NCBI GenBank assembly: GCA_031257015.1
Contig: JAIRPK010000046.1
Span: 1-33,875 of the forward strand
Direction: 5' to 3'
Length of the DNA: 33,875 bases
From: Tannerellaceae bacterium
GTDB taxonomy: Bacteria; Bacteroidota; Bacteroidia; Bacteroidales; Tannerellaceae
Under the pieces are notes generated by a model that worked only from the letters and a program-made list of their open reading frames with translations, had not been told where the DNA came from and ran no database searches. Of the stretch, positions 14,400 through 23,216 are shown in pieces. The position numbers and the translations under genes are program-made. Numbering within the stretch: the stretch's first letter is position 1; each line of letters begins with the position of its first letter.

Positions 14400-16025
14400 A
14401 TGAAGCATATTTCCGATTTACAACAAATAGACAAACATTCATGGCAGGCAAAATATCACGGAAATTTTGGTAATTACACCGTCATGTTAACATTAGACAA
14501 AAAACTGAAAGTTAAAAGCTTTTCCTGCTCTTGTCCGAGCGAGTGTTTACCTTGTAAACATATCGAATATGTACGAACGGAAATAGTGGCAAAATTGTCG
14601 AATGTCGAGCCGGCCATAAAGAATATGGAGGTTTCAGTTGAATCTGTTTTGCAAAATGTTACGCTTAACGAATTGCGCGGTTTTATTGTTGATTATGCTG
14701 AATCGGACAACAATTTAAAGCAGGCGTTTATGTTGAAATTTGCTGAAATGATTACGATGGACAAAAATGGTATTGCTGAAAGAAAAGGGAATCCTTATTC
14801 TTCTGTTATTGCCGACGCTTTGGAGAATGTTGACTTTGTTGCTGAATATGAATCTGATGATGTATTCTTTGTCGACGTCAATTTTTTGGATGAATGGGTT
14901 CGGAAAGCAAAGGATTTTGTCGAGCATGGAAAATATGAGGATGCTATCTTAATTTGCAAGGCTGGCATTGAAGAATTGGCTGACTTTATTTATTCTGAAT
15001 ATCATTCCGGTGAAGATATATCTGAAATCCGGTTTGATGATTTAACCGATGCCTTTTTTGATTTACTTGAAAGCATGGCTGATAACGGAAATGTTAACGG
15101 AAAAGACCTTTATGAGTATTGCAAGGGCGAAGTTGAAAAGGATAAATATACATGGACAAAGGCTTTTGCCGGCTTCAATAATCTGGCGGCCAAGCTTGCC
15201 GGGACTATATACTCCGACGATTTTATTGCTTTGCAGGAAAATATGTTGAGCAAAATCAAGGATAAATCTTCCAATAAAGCGGAAATTATACTGCAAAGGT
15301 TGATTGCTTTTTATATTTCTATAAATCAAGAGGAATTGGCTGAACAAATATTGGAAAACAATCTGCAATTTGAATCTTTCCGCAAGAAAGTTGTCGAAAA
15401 GCGTATCGAAAACAAGCAGTTTAAAGAAGCTAAAAAGTTGATCGCCGAGGCTTTGAAAAAACCTTTTTTGTTATATAAAGATGAATGGAAAGGGATGCTT
15501 TTGAAAATTGCTTCAGAGGAAAATGACTCGCTTTCCGTCAGAAAAATAGCACTGGATTTCCTTGAGCATGGCTTTAGAATGAAATATTTTTCTGTATATA
15601 AATCGACTTTTAAAAGAGAGGACTGGACAAAGGGATTTGAACGGCTTTACAACTTATATGACAGGCAGATGAATTATTGGAATGAGGAATTTAAAAGCAA
15701 TATAGGCGAGCTTTTGGCTGCCGAAAAGCTTAATGAACAGCTGCTCAAGTATTGCGAAAGATATGCTTCATTAGAACATGTGGAAAGATATTATAATGTT
15801 TTTGTCTCTCAATTTCCGGAACGAACGCTGGCTTTGTTTAAGAAAAAAATTGATCTTTATCTGGCGGAAAAAGGAGAGTGGAATAATTACGAATATCTTG
15901 TTAAAATGCTTCGACTTGTTCAGGAAATTAATGGAGGTGGAGAGCTTGTTTCTCAAATGGTTGTTGCTTATCGAGCGCTTTATAAAAATCGTCGTGCGAT
16001 AATTGAATTGATTAAAGATATATGA
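14400..16025 (+). CDS. SWIM zinc-finger protein with helical repeat region
   Basis: A 541-residue probably cytosolic protein. A SWIM-type zinc finger of the CxCxnCxH form is seen at Cys43, Cys45, Cys52 and His54 (FSCSCPSECLPCKHIEYV). The rest is long, acidic and helical with TPR-like pairs (for example YEDAILICKAGIEELADF and ELAEQILENNLQFESF), suggesting a scaffold. SWIM domains are thought to bind DNA or protein; function here is unknown. Its coding strand is rich in T and G at third positions (ttg, ttt, gtt), opposite to most neighbours, hinting at a different history or expression level. It stands alone between the 21-bp repeat array and convergent dinB, 131 bp away. Confidence 0.75.
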   Translation: MKHISDLQQIDKHSWQAKYHGNFGNYTVMLTLDKKLKVKSFSCSCPSECLPCKHIEYVRTEIVAKLSNVEPAIKNMEVSVESVLQNVTLNELRGFIVDYAESDNNLKQAFMLKFAEMITMDKNGIAERKGNPYSSVIADALENVDFVAEYESDDVFFVDVNFLDEWVRKAKDFVEHGKYEDAILICKAGIEELADFIYSEYHSGEDISEIRFDDLTDAFFDLLESMADNGNVNGKDLYEYCKGEVEKDKYTWTKAFAGFNNLAAKLAGTIYSDDFIALQENMLSKIKDKSSNKAEIILQRLIAFYISINQEELAEQILENNLQFESFRKKVVEKRIENKQFKEAKKLIAEALKKPFLLYKDEWKGMLLKIASEENDSLSVRKIALDFLEHGFRMKYFSVYKSTFKREDWTKGFERLYNLYDRQMNYWNEEFKSNIGELLAAEKLNEQLLKYCERYASLEHVERYYNVFVSQFPERTLALFKKKIDLYLAEKGEWNNYEYLVKMLRLVQEINGGGELVSQMVVAYRALYKNRRAIIELIKDI

Positions 16026-16156
16026 GAAATAAAGAATATGCGGAGAGGTGCGAGTGTCGATTTCGTAAATATTAATACTGTTGAGTGGTTAAAACTGACT
16101 TAATAAAACAGATGATAAATTCCATGTCTCTTGAAACTTATTCGGTTGTGTGTTTT

Positions 16157-17236
16157 TTAATCTTTAAAAACTAATTCTAACTGTATGCTGCTTGTTGGGC
16201 ATATTTTTTTTTCATTGTGAATACTTAGTCCCAGCAAGCGTATTTTTTCGGAAGGCTTTTTTTCGAGGCGCTGGAATAGTTCTTGTGCAATTTGCCGAAG
16301 GTTGATTAAGGTATTAATTGGGAGGAGGGTTGTTTTGCTGTTTGTGTGGGTTTTAAAATCGCTATATTTTACTTTTAGAGTGAGTGTACGCCCAAAGAAT
16401 TTGTCTTCTTCGACACGCTCCCAAAGTCGCAGGATGAGTTGGTTAAATTCTGTTTCAAGTTGTTTGGACAGATTGTAATCTGTTTCAAATGTATTTTCGA
16501 CGGCTATTGATTTCCTGGGTCGGTTGGAGATGACTTCGCGGTTGTCTATTGCACGTGCGTTTTCGTAATAAGTGAGTCCGGCTTTTCCGAAATTGCGGAA
16601 GAGGCGTTCGCGAGACATTCGTTTCAGGTCGCCTCCTTTATAAATACCTAGTTGGTGCATTTTTTCAGCCGTTGCTTTGCCTACTCCGAAGAAGCGTTCG
16701 ATTTCAAGATTTTCGACAAAGTTTTCAGCATCGTTGGGGAGGATGACGAATAGGCCGTCAGGCTTCTTGTAGTCGGAGGCAATTTTAGCGAGGAATTTGT
16801 TTATTGACACACCGGCAGAAGCGGTTAGCGATGTTTTTTGACGGATGAGTTGTTTTATTTCCAGAGCTATTTGTATGGCTGATTTCATGTTCAACTTGTT
16901 GTCGGTTACGTCAAGGAAGGCTTCATCAAGTGAAAGGGTTTCTACAAGATCGCTATATTTATAAAGGATGTCCAAAACTTGTCCGGAAACATCTCTATAT
17001 ACGTCAAAACGTGGAGTGGCAAAGACGAGATTAGGGCATTTATTGATGGCTGTTTTTGCCGGCATGGCGGAGCGGACGCCAAAAGCCCGTGCCTCGTAGC
17101 TTGCAGCAGAGACTACGCCTCTTGCTCCTGCATGGCCGACTGCGAGTGGGATGTTTCTGTACTCCGGAAAATCTCGTTGCTCAACTGAAGCATAAAAGGC
17201 ATCCATGTCGATGTGAATAATTTTACGTTGCTTCAC
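16157..17236 (-). CDS. dinB: DNA polymerase IV (Y-family)
   Basis: A 359-residue error-prone translesion polymerase. Seen: HIDMDAFYASVEQRD with metal-binding Asp10 and steric-gate Tyr15, SYEARAFGVRSAMP, LSLDEAFLDVT with Asp104 and Glu105, the helix-hairpin-helix region FFGVGKATAEKMHQLGIY, and a little-finger domain. The C-terminus IQLELVFKD resembles the QLxLF beta-clamp-binding motif. The start is GTG at 17236; the overlapping ATG one base out of step is followed at once by TGA, and the next in-frame Met (residue 11) would cut into the active site. Likely damage-induced in general, but no operator was identified. Single gene, divergent from nothing nearby and convergent with the SWIM gene. 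Confidence 0.95.
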   Translation of the reverse strand: MKQRKIIHIDMDAFYASVEQRDFPEYRNIPLAVGHAGARGVVSAASYEARAFGVRSAMPAKTAINKCPNLVFATPRFDVYRDVSGQVLDILYKYSDLVETLSLDEAFLDVTDNKLNMKSAIQIALEIKQLIRQKTSLTASAGVSINKFLAKIASDYKKPDGLFVILPNDAENFVENLEIERFFGVGKATAEKMHQLGIYKGGDLKRMSRERLFRNFGKAGLTYYENARAIDNREVISNRPRKSIAVENTFETDYNLSKQLETEFNQLILRLWERVEEDKFFGRTLTLKVKYSDFKTHTNSKTTLLPINTLINLRQIAQELFQRLEKKPSEKIRLLGLSIHNEKKICPTSSIQLELVFKD

Positions 17237-17489
17237 ATTGCGAAGATAAAATACTTTATGACTTTATTTCCTGGATTTTGAAACTCTAATGTGATTGCCT
17301 CCAAAACTGCAATTAGAATAATAGCCTATTCTAAAATTCCGTTCTTTTCAGGAACAGGCTTCTTTTGTAAATATTTATACTCTTAATCTCAGAATTTTCT
17401 TATAAATAGGGAGAGTATATGAATTGGGAAGGCTGTATAGTTTGTAGTATAGTTCGTGGATTTTTCTTTTTTATTATTTGTTTTTTATA

Positions 17490-17535
17490 CATGAAAAACG
17501 GGCGACTAAACTGAATTGTCTAGCCGCCCGCCCGT
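17490..17535 (-). terminator. Rho-independent terminator after the CoA-transferase gene
   Basis: On the minus strand ACGGGCG (17535-17529) pairs with CGCCCGT (17504-17498), with an inner CTAGAC/GTTTAG pairing, and runs into five T residues. It lies about 10 bp after the CoA-transferase stop. The rest of the 309-bp gap 17237-17545 holds no gene; a weaker AGCCT/AGGCT hairpin is present at 17323-17360. Confidence 0.8.
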
Positions 17536-17545
17536 AAAATATTTA

Positions 17546-19039
17546 TTAGTTATATTCTTCCCATTTCACATTTCGCATATCTCCACTCTTCGACAATTCC
17601 TGGTGAAAGGCGAAGCAACATTTGAGATTCTGCGGGGTTTGTCCTTTTATACCCATTGCGAGATATTCGTTCAACAAAGGACGAAAATCCGGGTGGACGC
17701 AATTGTCTATTATCTTTCGTGCACGCTTAATAGGTGAAGTGCCACGGAGGTCGGCTACGCCGTATTCGCTGATGATTACTTTGACTGAATGTTCGCTATG
17801 GTCTGTATGGGAGACCATGGGAACGAACGCGCTTACTTTTCCTTCTTTAGCGGTCGAGGGGGTGGTGAAAATTGAAATCATGGCAGAGCGAGTAAAGTCA
17901 CCGGAACCACCTATACCGTTCATCATGCGTGTTCCGAGCACGTGCGTGGAGTTAATGTTACCGAATATGTCAGCTTCCAAGGCTGTATTGATGGCTACGA
18001 GGCCGAGACGGCGGGCGATTTCGGGATTATTGGATATTTCCTGGGGGCGGAGTAGGATTTTGCTTTTGAAAAAGTCAAGATCGGCATATATTTCGGCAAG
18101 AACTTGATTGCTCACTGTTAACGAACAGCCGCTTGCAAATTTGACGCGCCCTTCTTTCATAAGTTTGATTACAGAATCTTGTATCACTTCGGTATAAACG
18201 TTGAAGGAAGGAATTTCTTTATTGCTCCCCATACAACCTAATACGGCATTGGCCACGTTGCCTACGCCGCTTTGTAGTGGGACAAATTCTTTTGGCAGGC
18301 GTCCGGCTTTTATTTCACCAACAAGGAAATTGGCTACGTTTTGGCCGATGGCCATGGTAGCTTCATCGAGAGGAGTGAATTTGCCGCCTTCATTTTCTTC
18401 GTTAGTTTCGACTACGCCAATTATCTTTTCTGGATTGACTTTAACATAAGGAAGACCTATGCGATCTGAGGGGGTATAAATAGGGATTTCACGGCGATTA
18501 ACAGGATCGGCTAGCTCACAAATGTCGTGCATGCCACGTATTTCCTTAGGGTGTCGTCTGTTCAACTCCACGATGATACGATCGGCCAAGCGGCATATTG
18601 TCGGCGTGATTCCAACAGCGGAAGTTGGAACAATTTCGCCGTCGGGAGTGACATCGGAGGCTTCAATTATAGCTACATCTACTTTCCCAAGGAAATTGTA
18701 ACGCAACATTTGCGGCAACTCAGAAAGGTGGAGGTCGAAATAGTCCGTTTCCCGCGAGTTTAACAATGTCCGCAAATCATTGTTTGATTGGTAAGGCGTC
18801 CGAAATTTAATTGCTTTTGCGCGAGCCAGTTCCCCATCAAGTTTGTCGCCAGTTGAAGCACCTGTGAATATTCCGATTTGAAATGGATTACCTTTTTCGT
18901 GCTCTTCTCTTGCTTTCTTTGCTATTGCGGCGGGGACGGATTTCGGACTTCCTGCGGGAGTAAATCCGCTAAATCCTACATTGTTATCGTGATAAACATG
19001 TGATGCGGCTTCATCAGCCGTGATAAACTTTAATTGCAT
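17546..19039 (-). CDS. Acetyl-CoA hydrolase/transferase family: succinyl-CoA:acetate (or propionate) CoA-transferase
   Basis: A 497-residue cytosolic class I CoA-transferase. It resembles Cat1/ScpC proteins, which move CoA between succinate and acetate or propionate in acid fermentation. Seen: GFSGFTPAGSPKSVPAAIA near the N-terminus, GIFTGASTGDKLDG, the catalytic Glu284 in FNVYTEVIQDSV, QSGVGNVANAVLGCMG, and the C-terminal SEYGVADLRG and RARKIIDNCVHPDFRP. Length matches the family. In propionate-forming Bacteroidales such an enzyme recycles CoA from the methylmalonyl-CoA route; that role is inferred. Single-gene transcript with its own terminator at 17490-17535; a TACTCG-TC-CGAGTA palindrome lies upstream at 19071-19084. 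Confidence 0.9.
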   Translation of the reverse strand: MQLKFITADEAASHVYHDNNVGFSGFTPAGSPKSVPAAIAKKAREEHEKGNPFQIGIFTGASTGDKLDGELARAKAIKFRTPYQSNNDLRTLLNSRETDYFDLHLSELPQMLRYNFLGKVDVAIIEASDVTPDGEIVPTSAVGITPTICRLADRIIVELNRRHPKEIRGMHDICELADPVNRREIPIYTPSDRIGLPYVKVNPEKIIGVVETNEENEGGKFTPLDEATMAIGQNVANFLVGEIKAGRLPKEFVPLQSGVGNVANAVLGCMGSNKEIPSFNVYTEVIQDSVIKLMKEGRVKFASGCSLTVSNQVLAEIYADLDFFKSKILLRPQEISNNPEIARRLGLVAINTALEADIFGNINSTHVLGTRMMNGIGGSGDFTRSAMISIFTTPSTAKEGKVSAFVPMVSHTDHSEHSVKVIISEYGVADLRGTSPIKRARKIIDNCVHPDFRPLLNEYLAMGIKGQTPQNLKCCFAFHQELSKSGDMRNVKWEEYN

Positions 19040-19089
19040 AATAAATATTTTAGTTATACATATAATGTTTTACTCGTCCGAGTACAATG

Positions 19090-19464
19090 TTAGTACTTCC
19101 GATTGAAAATTTCCGAGTAAATAATTGCTTTTTTTACTTCCACTATGTCTCGAAAATTTTCTGCGGATACGCATAATTCTTCGTTTTCATCCGCGTCCAA
19201 AGGATTATTTTCCGTGACAGGGACGGCAATATTAATTCGCGATGGAGAGGATTTTTTTTCGACTTTCTTGACTTTTATTTTGTTTTTTTGCGGAGAGGAC
19301 GTTGCTTTTGAGGAGGACGGCATATCCTGCAACCATTCTTCCGGGGGAATAGGGGAACCAAGGACTTCCGTGGGTTGCGGCTTTTTCTTCTTAGAACCTA
19401 CCAAACCGACTACAGCGGCGATGAGCATCACGATGATATAAAGTAAATTTCCTGAATCTTCCAT
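19090..19464 (-). CDS. Small single-pass membrane protein of unknown function
   Basis: A 124-residue protein with one N-terminal hydrophobic helix (NLLYIIVMLIAAVVGLVG, residues 6-23), a basic stop-transfer (SKKKK), a long polar Lys/Ser/Pro-rich linker and a conserved-looking C-terminus (VKKAIIYSEIFNRKY) of a kind I recall from Bacteroidales hypothetical proteins. This suggests N-out or N-in anchoring with a cytosolic tail that ends in a helix for binding a partner. It is on the same strand as the CoA-transferase, 50 bp upstream, possibly co-transcribed. No enzymatic motif is seen. Confidence 0.7.
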   Translation of the reverse strand: MEDSGNLLYIIVMLIAAVVGLVGSKKKKPQPTEVLGSPIPPEEWLQDMPSSSKATSSPQKNKIKVKKVEKKSSPSRINIAVPVTENNPLDADENEELCVSAENFRDIVEVKKAIIYSEIFNRKY

Positions 19465-19539
19465 AAACTTTGATTATTTTTGCGCTCCAAATTTAAGAAC
19501 TTTATTTTATATGAGGCTAATCAATATGAATAAAAAAGC

Positions 19540-19571
19540 GAGAGAGGGAAACTTCGCAGCCTCCCTCTCTC
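19540..19571. other. 10-bp perfect hairpin upstream of miaB
   Basis: GAGAGAGGGA (19540-19549) and TCCCTCTCTC (19562-19571) enclose a 12-base loop. On the minus strand it is followed by six T residues and looks like a terminator, but no minus-strand gene enters it from the right. On the plus strand it precedes a possible 25-codon open frame (19593-19670, beginning MKKFTFFDYKD). It may be a leader structure or the end of a small RNA. Confidence 0.5.
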
Positions 19572-19712
19572 TATTTAACCAAAACCTTAACTATGAAAAA
19601 ATTTACGTTTTTCGATTACAAAGATATAGCAGCGCTTTTATTCATGCAAGCTATTTTTGATTTTTTTTGAACGAACTTGTTTTTTTAAATGTTATTAACT
19701 AATTAACTCGTG

Positions 19713-21071
19713 ATGGATAATAATAATTTTTCTGATGATTCACTAATGCCTAGCAAGAATCTTTTTATTGAAACCTACGGATGCCAAATGAACGTGGCTG
19801 ATAGCGAGGTGGTTGCTTCTATTATGGCTATGGCAGGCTACCGTGTATGTGAAAGAATTGAGGATGCCTGCGCCGTTTTTGTAAATACATGCTCCGTCAG
19901 GGATAATGCTGAACAGAAAATTCATAGTCGCCTGCAATTCTTACAGTCTCTGAAAAAAAAGAACAAAAGACTTATCATCGGCGTTCTGGGTTGCATGGCC
20001 GAAAGAGTAAAGGAGGAGCTGATGAGTAATTACAGTGTCGATCTAGTCGCCGGGCCGGACTCGTATCTCGACCTACCTAATCTCATTGCGGCAGTCGAAC
20101 AAGGCGAAAAGGCTATCAACGTTCAACTCTCAACACAGGAAACTTACAAGGATGTCATCCCGCTTAAAATAGGAGGGCTACGCATTTCAGGATTCATTTC
20201 CATCATGCGGGGATGCAATAATTTCTGCTCATATTGTATCGTCCCTTATACCCGTGGAAGGGAGAGAAGCCGCGAACCGGAAAGCATCCTGCAAGAGGCC
20301 AGGGACATGCAAAAACAGGGATTCAAGGAAATTACTCTCTTAGGACAAAACGTTAACTCTTACTGCTTTGAGCAGAGCGGACAGACGATATCCTTCCCGA
20401 AACTCCTCGCACTCGTCGCCGATGAAGTCCCTGACATTCGCATCCGTTTCACAACATCGCACCCAAAGGATATGTGCGACGAAACTTTACGCATTATGTC
20501 TATATATAATAATGTGTGCAAGCATGTTCACCTGCCTGCACAGTCCGGAAGCTCGCGTATTCTCAAACTCATGAATCGCAACTACTCACGGGAATGGTAC
20601 CTCGAACGTATCGACGCAATCAGGCAATTTATGCCTGACTGTGCCATATCGACAGACCTGTTTTGCGGATTCCACTCTGAAACTGAGGAGGATTACCAAC
20701 AAACACTCTCTTTAATGCGCAAGGTCGGTTTCGACGCTGCATTCCTGTTCAAATACTCGGAACGACCGGGTACTTACGCTGCAAAACATCTTGCCGATGA
20801 TGTTGATGAAGAGAAAAAGCTGCAACGCCTGCAAGGGATGATTAATCTGCAAAACCAATTATCCGAGGAAAGCAATCTACGAGACGTCGGTAAAGTTTTT
20901 GAGGTCTTAGTCGAAGGATTCTCAAAACGCTCGCGAGACCAACTCTTTGGACGGACAAGCCAAAACAAGGTGGTCATCTTCGACAAACAAAATTATCGCA
21001 TCGGGCAACTTGCCAAAGTCAGAATTACAAACGCTTCATCAGCTACGCTTTTCGGCGAGACATTAAGCTAA
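19713..21071 (+). CDS. miaB: tRNA-2-methylthio-N6-dimethylallyladenosine synthase
   Basis: A 452-residue radical-SAM methylthiotransferase that adds the 2-methylthio group to i6A37 of tRNAs reading codons starting with U. Three N-terminal cluster cysteines are seen: Cys24 (YGCQMN), Cys60 (NTCSVRDNAEQ) and Cys94 (LGCMAER). The radical-SAM CxxxCxxC is Cys168, Cys172 and Cys175 (RGCNNFCSYCIVPYTRGRE). A TRAM-like domain closes the protein (from about residue 385, VFEVLVEGFSKRSRDQLFG). The ATG at 19713 is preferred over an adjacent in-frame GTG at 19710. NTCSVRDNAEQK separates MiaB from the related RimO and MtaB. Monocistronic by context. Confidence 0.95.
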   Translation: MDNNNFSDDSLMPSKNLFIETYGCQMNVADSEVVASIMAMAGYRVCERIEDACAVFVNTCSVRDNAEQKIHSRLQFLQSLKKKNKRLIIGVLGCMAERVKEELMSNYSVDLVAGPDSYLDLPNLIAAVEQGEKAINVQLSTQETYKDVIPLKIGGLRISGFISIMRGCNNFCSYCIVPYTRGRERSREPESILQEARDMQKQGFKEITLLGQNVNSYCFEQSGQTISFPKLLALVADEVPDIRIRFTTSHPKDMCDETLRIMSIYNNVCKHVHLPAQSGSSRILKLMNRNYSREWYLERIDAIRQFMPDCAISTDLFCGFHSETEEDYQQTLSLMRKVGFDAAFLFKYSERPGTYAAKHLADDVDEEKKLQRLQGMINLQNQLSEESNLRDVGKVFEVLVEGFSKRSRDQLFGRTSQNKVVIFDKQNYRIGQLAKVRITNASSATLFGETLS

Positions 21072-21105
21072 ATCTTTCATTCGCACAGACTGAACGGGCG
21101 GAGAA

Positions 21106-21137
21106 ATGCAGATGCGGAAAATCACAGGCATCTGCAT
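21106..21137 (+). terminator. Hairpin after miaB, probable terminator
   Basis: ATGCAGATGC (21106-21115) and GCATCTGCAT (21128-21137) form a perfect 10-bp stem with a 12-base loop, 35 bp after the miaB stop. An outer AGAA/TTCT pairing with a bulge extends it, and a pyrimidine-rich stretch with five T (21152-21156) follows. Confidence 0.55.
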
Positions 21138-21350
21138 ATTCTGCTTCCTCCTTTTTCATAACTTTGTGTGTGGTTATAAATCATAAATGTACATTTCTAT
21201 TAAGCCGTTAATAACGGCTATTGCGAGCCGGCCGTGCGGGAAGCATGGCTGGCTTTTGATTTGGTCTCTCTTTTCCCCATGCACCATTCCTTGCTTCGTT
21301 ATTATAATCATGTGATGCTTCCGGGCTTCCTGCATTAGGACGATATAAAC

Positions 21351-21403
21351 ATTCAGCCGCGAAGAATCCTCTGACTCTTTTCAGGGATTCTTCGCGGCTG
21401 AAT
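21351..21403. terminator. 19-bp perfect inverted repeat between convergent miaB and lpdA
   Basis: Arms at 21351-21369 (starting ATTCAGCCGCG) and 21385-21403 are exact reverse complements; an inner CTGA/TCAG pairing extends the stem past one bulged base. It sits 62 bp after the lpdA stop (minus strand) and 280 bp after miaB, so a bidirectional terminator is likely. The remaining part of 21072-21465 holds no gene that I can see. Confidence 0.65.
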
Positions 21404-21465
21404 ATTTTCGGCTCCAGCCTGAGGGCATCTGCCGAGTATAATGACTAAAAAACGAGAACTGAAAA

Positions 21466-22806
21466 CTAGAGACCGAATATTTCTCCTACCGTTGGATGGG
21501 GAAAAACAAACGCCGACAATTCTTCCGCTTTCATCCCGCGCTCAATCGCAATGCCGGCTATTATAATCAGTTCGGACGACGGATTGCCAAGCAAGTGAGC
21601 GCCCAGCATGGTGCCGTCCGGCGAAAACAGGAGCTTGCAAAGACCGTTCGACAGTTCATTCTCCGCTACAAAGCGACCTGAGACCGTCATGGGCATCTTC
21701 TTTATTATATAATGTGTACCCGACGATTGCAACTGTTCCTCCGTCATGCCGACAAAGGCGATTTCGGGATTCGTATAAACTATTCCGGGGACTGCCTTGT
21801 AGCTCATGCCACCGAACGTCTGCCCCTGTATGTGACGAATCGCCGTCTGCGCTTCGGATACTGCCGTATGGGCGAGCATCGAAAAGCCGGTAACGTCGCC
21901 GCAGGCATAAACGTTAGGGACAGACGTCTGCATGTATTCGTTCACTTTTATTCCGCCGCGGTTCATCTCCGGCTGCAATGCCTCAAGGCCGTAACCGGCG
22001 AGGATGGGGCGGCGCCCTATGCTCAACAGGATCTTTTCGCCGGAGAGCGTCAACCGCTGCCCATCCTTCTCAACAGTAAGACTGCTGCCGTCGGCGCTCA
22101 GGGCTTTCGTCCCCAAATGAAACTTCACGCCCCGCCTGGCATACTCGGCACGAAGCATCGAAGCCATCTCGCGATCGAAGCCGGGGAGAATCTCCTCCTG
22201 CATCTCTATGACCTCCACAACGGCGCCAAGACTGTTGAAGAGGGACGCGAACTCCATCCCGACAACGCCGCCGCCAATGACAAGCAACGATGCCGGCACA
22301 TCCTTCGCCTGCAAAGCCTCGCGGCTAGTCCAGCAAACCTCCGGTGAAAGGCCGGGAATGGAGGGGATGATCGCCTCCGAGCCGGTACAGATAATGAGGT
22401 TGTCGGCCTCGTAAAACTTGCCGCCGGAAGAAATCTGCAATCCTCCGTCAGACGTTCGGCCACTGATGACAGCCTCGGACGATACCAATTCAACATTTTG
22501 CCTCTCCATCAACATGCGTATGCCGGCAGTCAATTTCTTTACAACCTTCGTCTTGCGGGACTGCATCTTGGACAAGTCGAACGTGGCCGACCCTGTCGTA
22601 ACGGCATATTTCGAGGCCGAACGTACCGTGTCCAGCACTTTGGCGGAATAAAGGAGGGCCTTCGTCGGGATGCAACCTTCGTTCAGGCAGACGCCACCCA
22701 ATGCGTTTTTCTCGAATAATACCGTCGGCAGGCCTGCTGAACCAGACTTTTCGGCTGCCGTATATCCTGCCGGGCCGCCGCCTATAATTGCTACTTTGTA
22801 TCTCAT
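21466..22806 (-). CDS. lpdA: Dihydrolipoyl dehydrogenase (E3)
   Basis: A 446-residue FAD-dependent pyridine nucleotide-disulfide oxidoreductase that reoxidises dihydrolipoamide of 2-oxoacid dehydrogenase or glycine cleavage complexes, passing electrons to NAD+. Seen: FAD-binding IIGGGPAGYTAA (residues 7-18), redox pair Cys40 and Cys45 in GGVCLNEGCIPTKALL, NAD-binding LVIGGGVVGMEFASLFNSLG, YACGDVTG, and the C-terminal His437-Glu442 dyad in HPTVGEIF. The protein stops only four residues after the dyad Glu, a shorter tail than usual for this family, but all active residues are present. No E1, E2 or gcv genes adjoin, so the partner complex is unknown. Related disulfide reductases (mercury or glutathione) are less likely given HPTVGE and the NEGC pattern. 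Confidence 0.92.
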   Translation of the reverse strand: MRYKVAIIGGGPAGYTAAEKSGSAGLPTVLFEKNALGGVCLNEGCIPTKALLYSAKVLDTVRSASKYAVTTGSATFDLSKMQSRKTKVVKKLTAGIRMLMERQNVELVSSEAVISGRTSDGGLQISSGGKFYEADNLIICTGSEAIIPSIPGLSPEVCWTSREALQAKDVPASLLVIGGGVVGMEFASLFNSLGAVVEVIEMQEEILPGFDREMASMLRAEYARRGVKFHLGTKALSADGSSLTVEKDGQRLTLSGEKILLSIGRRPILAGYGLEALQPEMNRGGIKVNEYMQTSVPNVYACGDVTGFSMLAHTAVSEAQTAIRHIQGQTFGGMSYKAVPGIVYTNPEIAFVGMTEEQLQSSGTHYIIKKMPMTVSGRFVAENELSNGLCKLLFSPDGTMLGAHLLGNPSSELIIIAGIAIERGMKAEELSAFVFPHPTVGEIFGL

Positions 22807-22869
22807 GTTCTTCTAACTCTTTTATTATTAATATGATATTGACGCAAAAGTAGGGAAATATACAGCGGA

Positions 22870-23200
22870 CTGCAAAAGCCCAAACCACAGGCTGACAGCG
22901 GAGTGCATCTGCCCTGAAAGGCTCAAATCCTTCAAGCTGGGCTAAATATGCAGGTGCAACAGCCTCAAATTCTTCTCAACAGCTCAAAAAACAGGTTTGC
23001 AGAAACAACGCACACAGGTTCGACCCTGAAAGAGCAATAAAAATGCCTCCTGCCGAGGCCAAACAACGGCCACATCTGTGCGAAAGGCTCAATTTTTTCA
23101 GCTCAACCGGATATACAGACATGAAAACCTCATATTTTTTGCCGCAACGGGAAAAAGGAGTCTGCAAGGGTTCCGGAAATACTATTTGGATGTCTGACAT
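22870..23200. repeat. Strongly degenerate repeat, period about 41-42 bp (GC-richer part)
   Basis: Related words recur at near-42-base steps: GCCCAAAC at 22878, GCTCAAAT at 22921, GCCTCAAA at 22962, GCCTCC at 23045, GCTCAATT at 23087 and CCTCATAT at 23128. Copies are badly decayed. No plausible gene is present in the stretch. Confidence 0.5.
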
Positions 23201-23216
23201 ATAGCAAATATCTAAT

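Noticed and set aside
23020..23045. tRNA-like T-arm (GGTTCGACCC)
   Set aside because: Stem is only four pairs with the wrong loop size and no acceptor or anticodon arm is found upstream.
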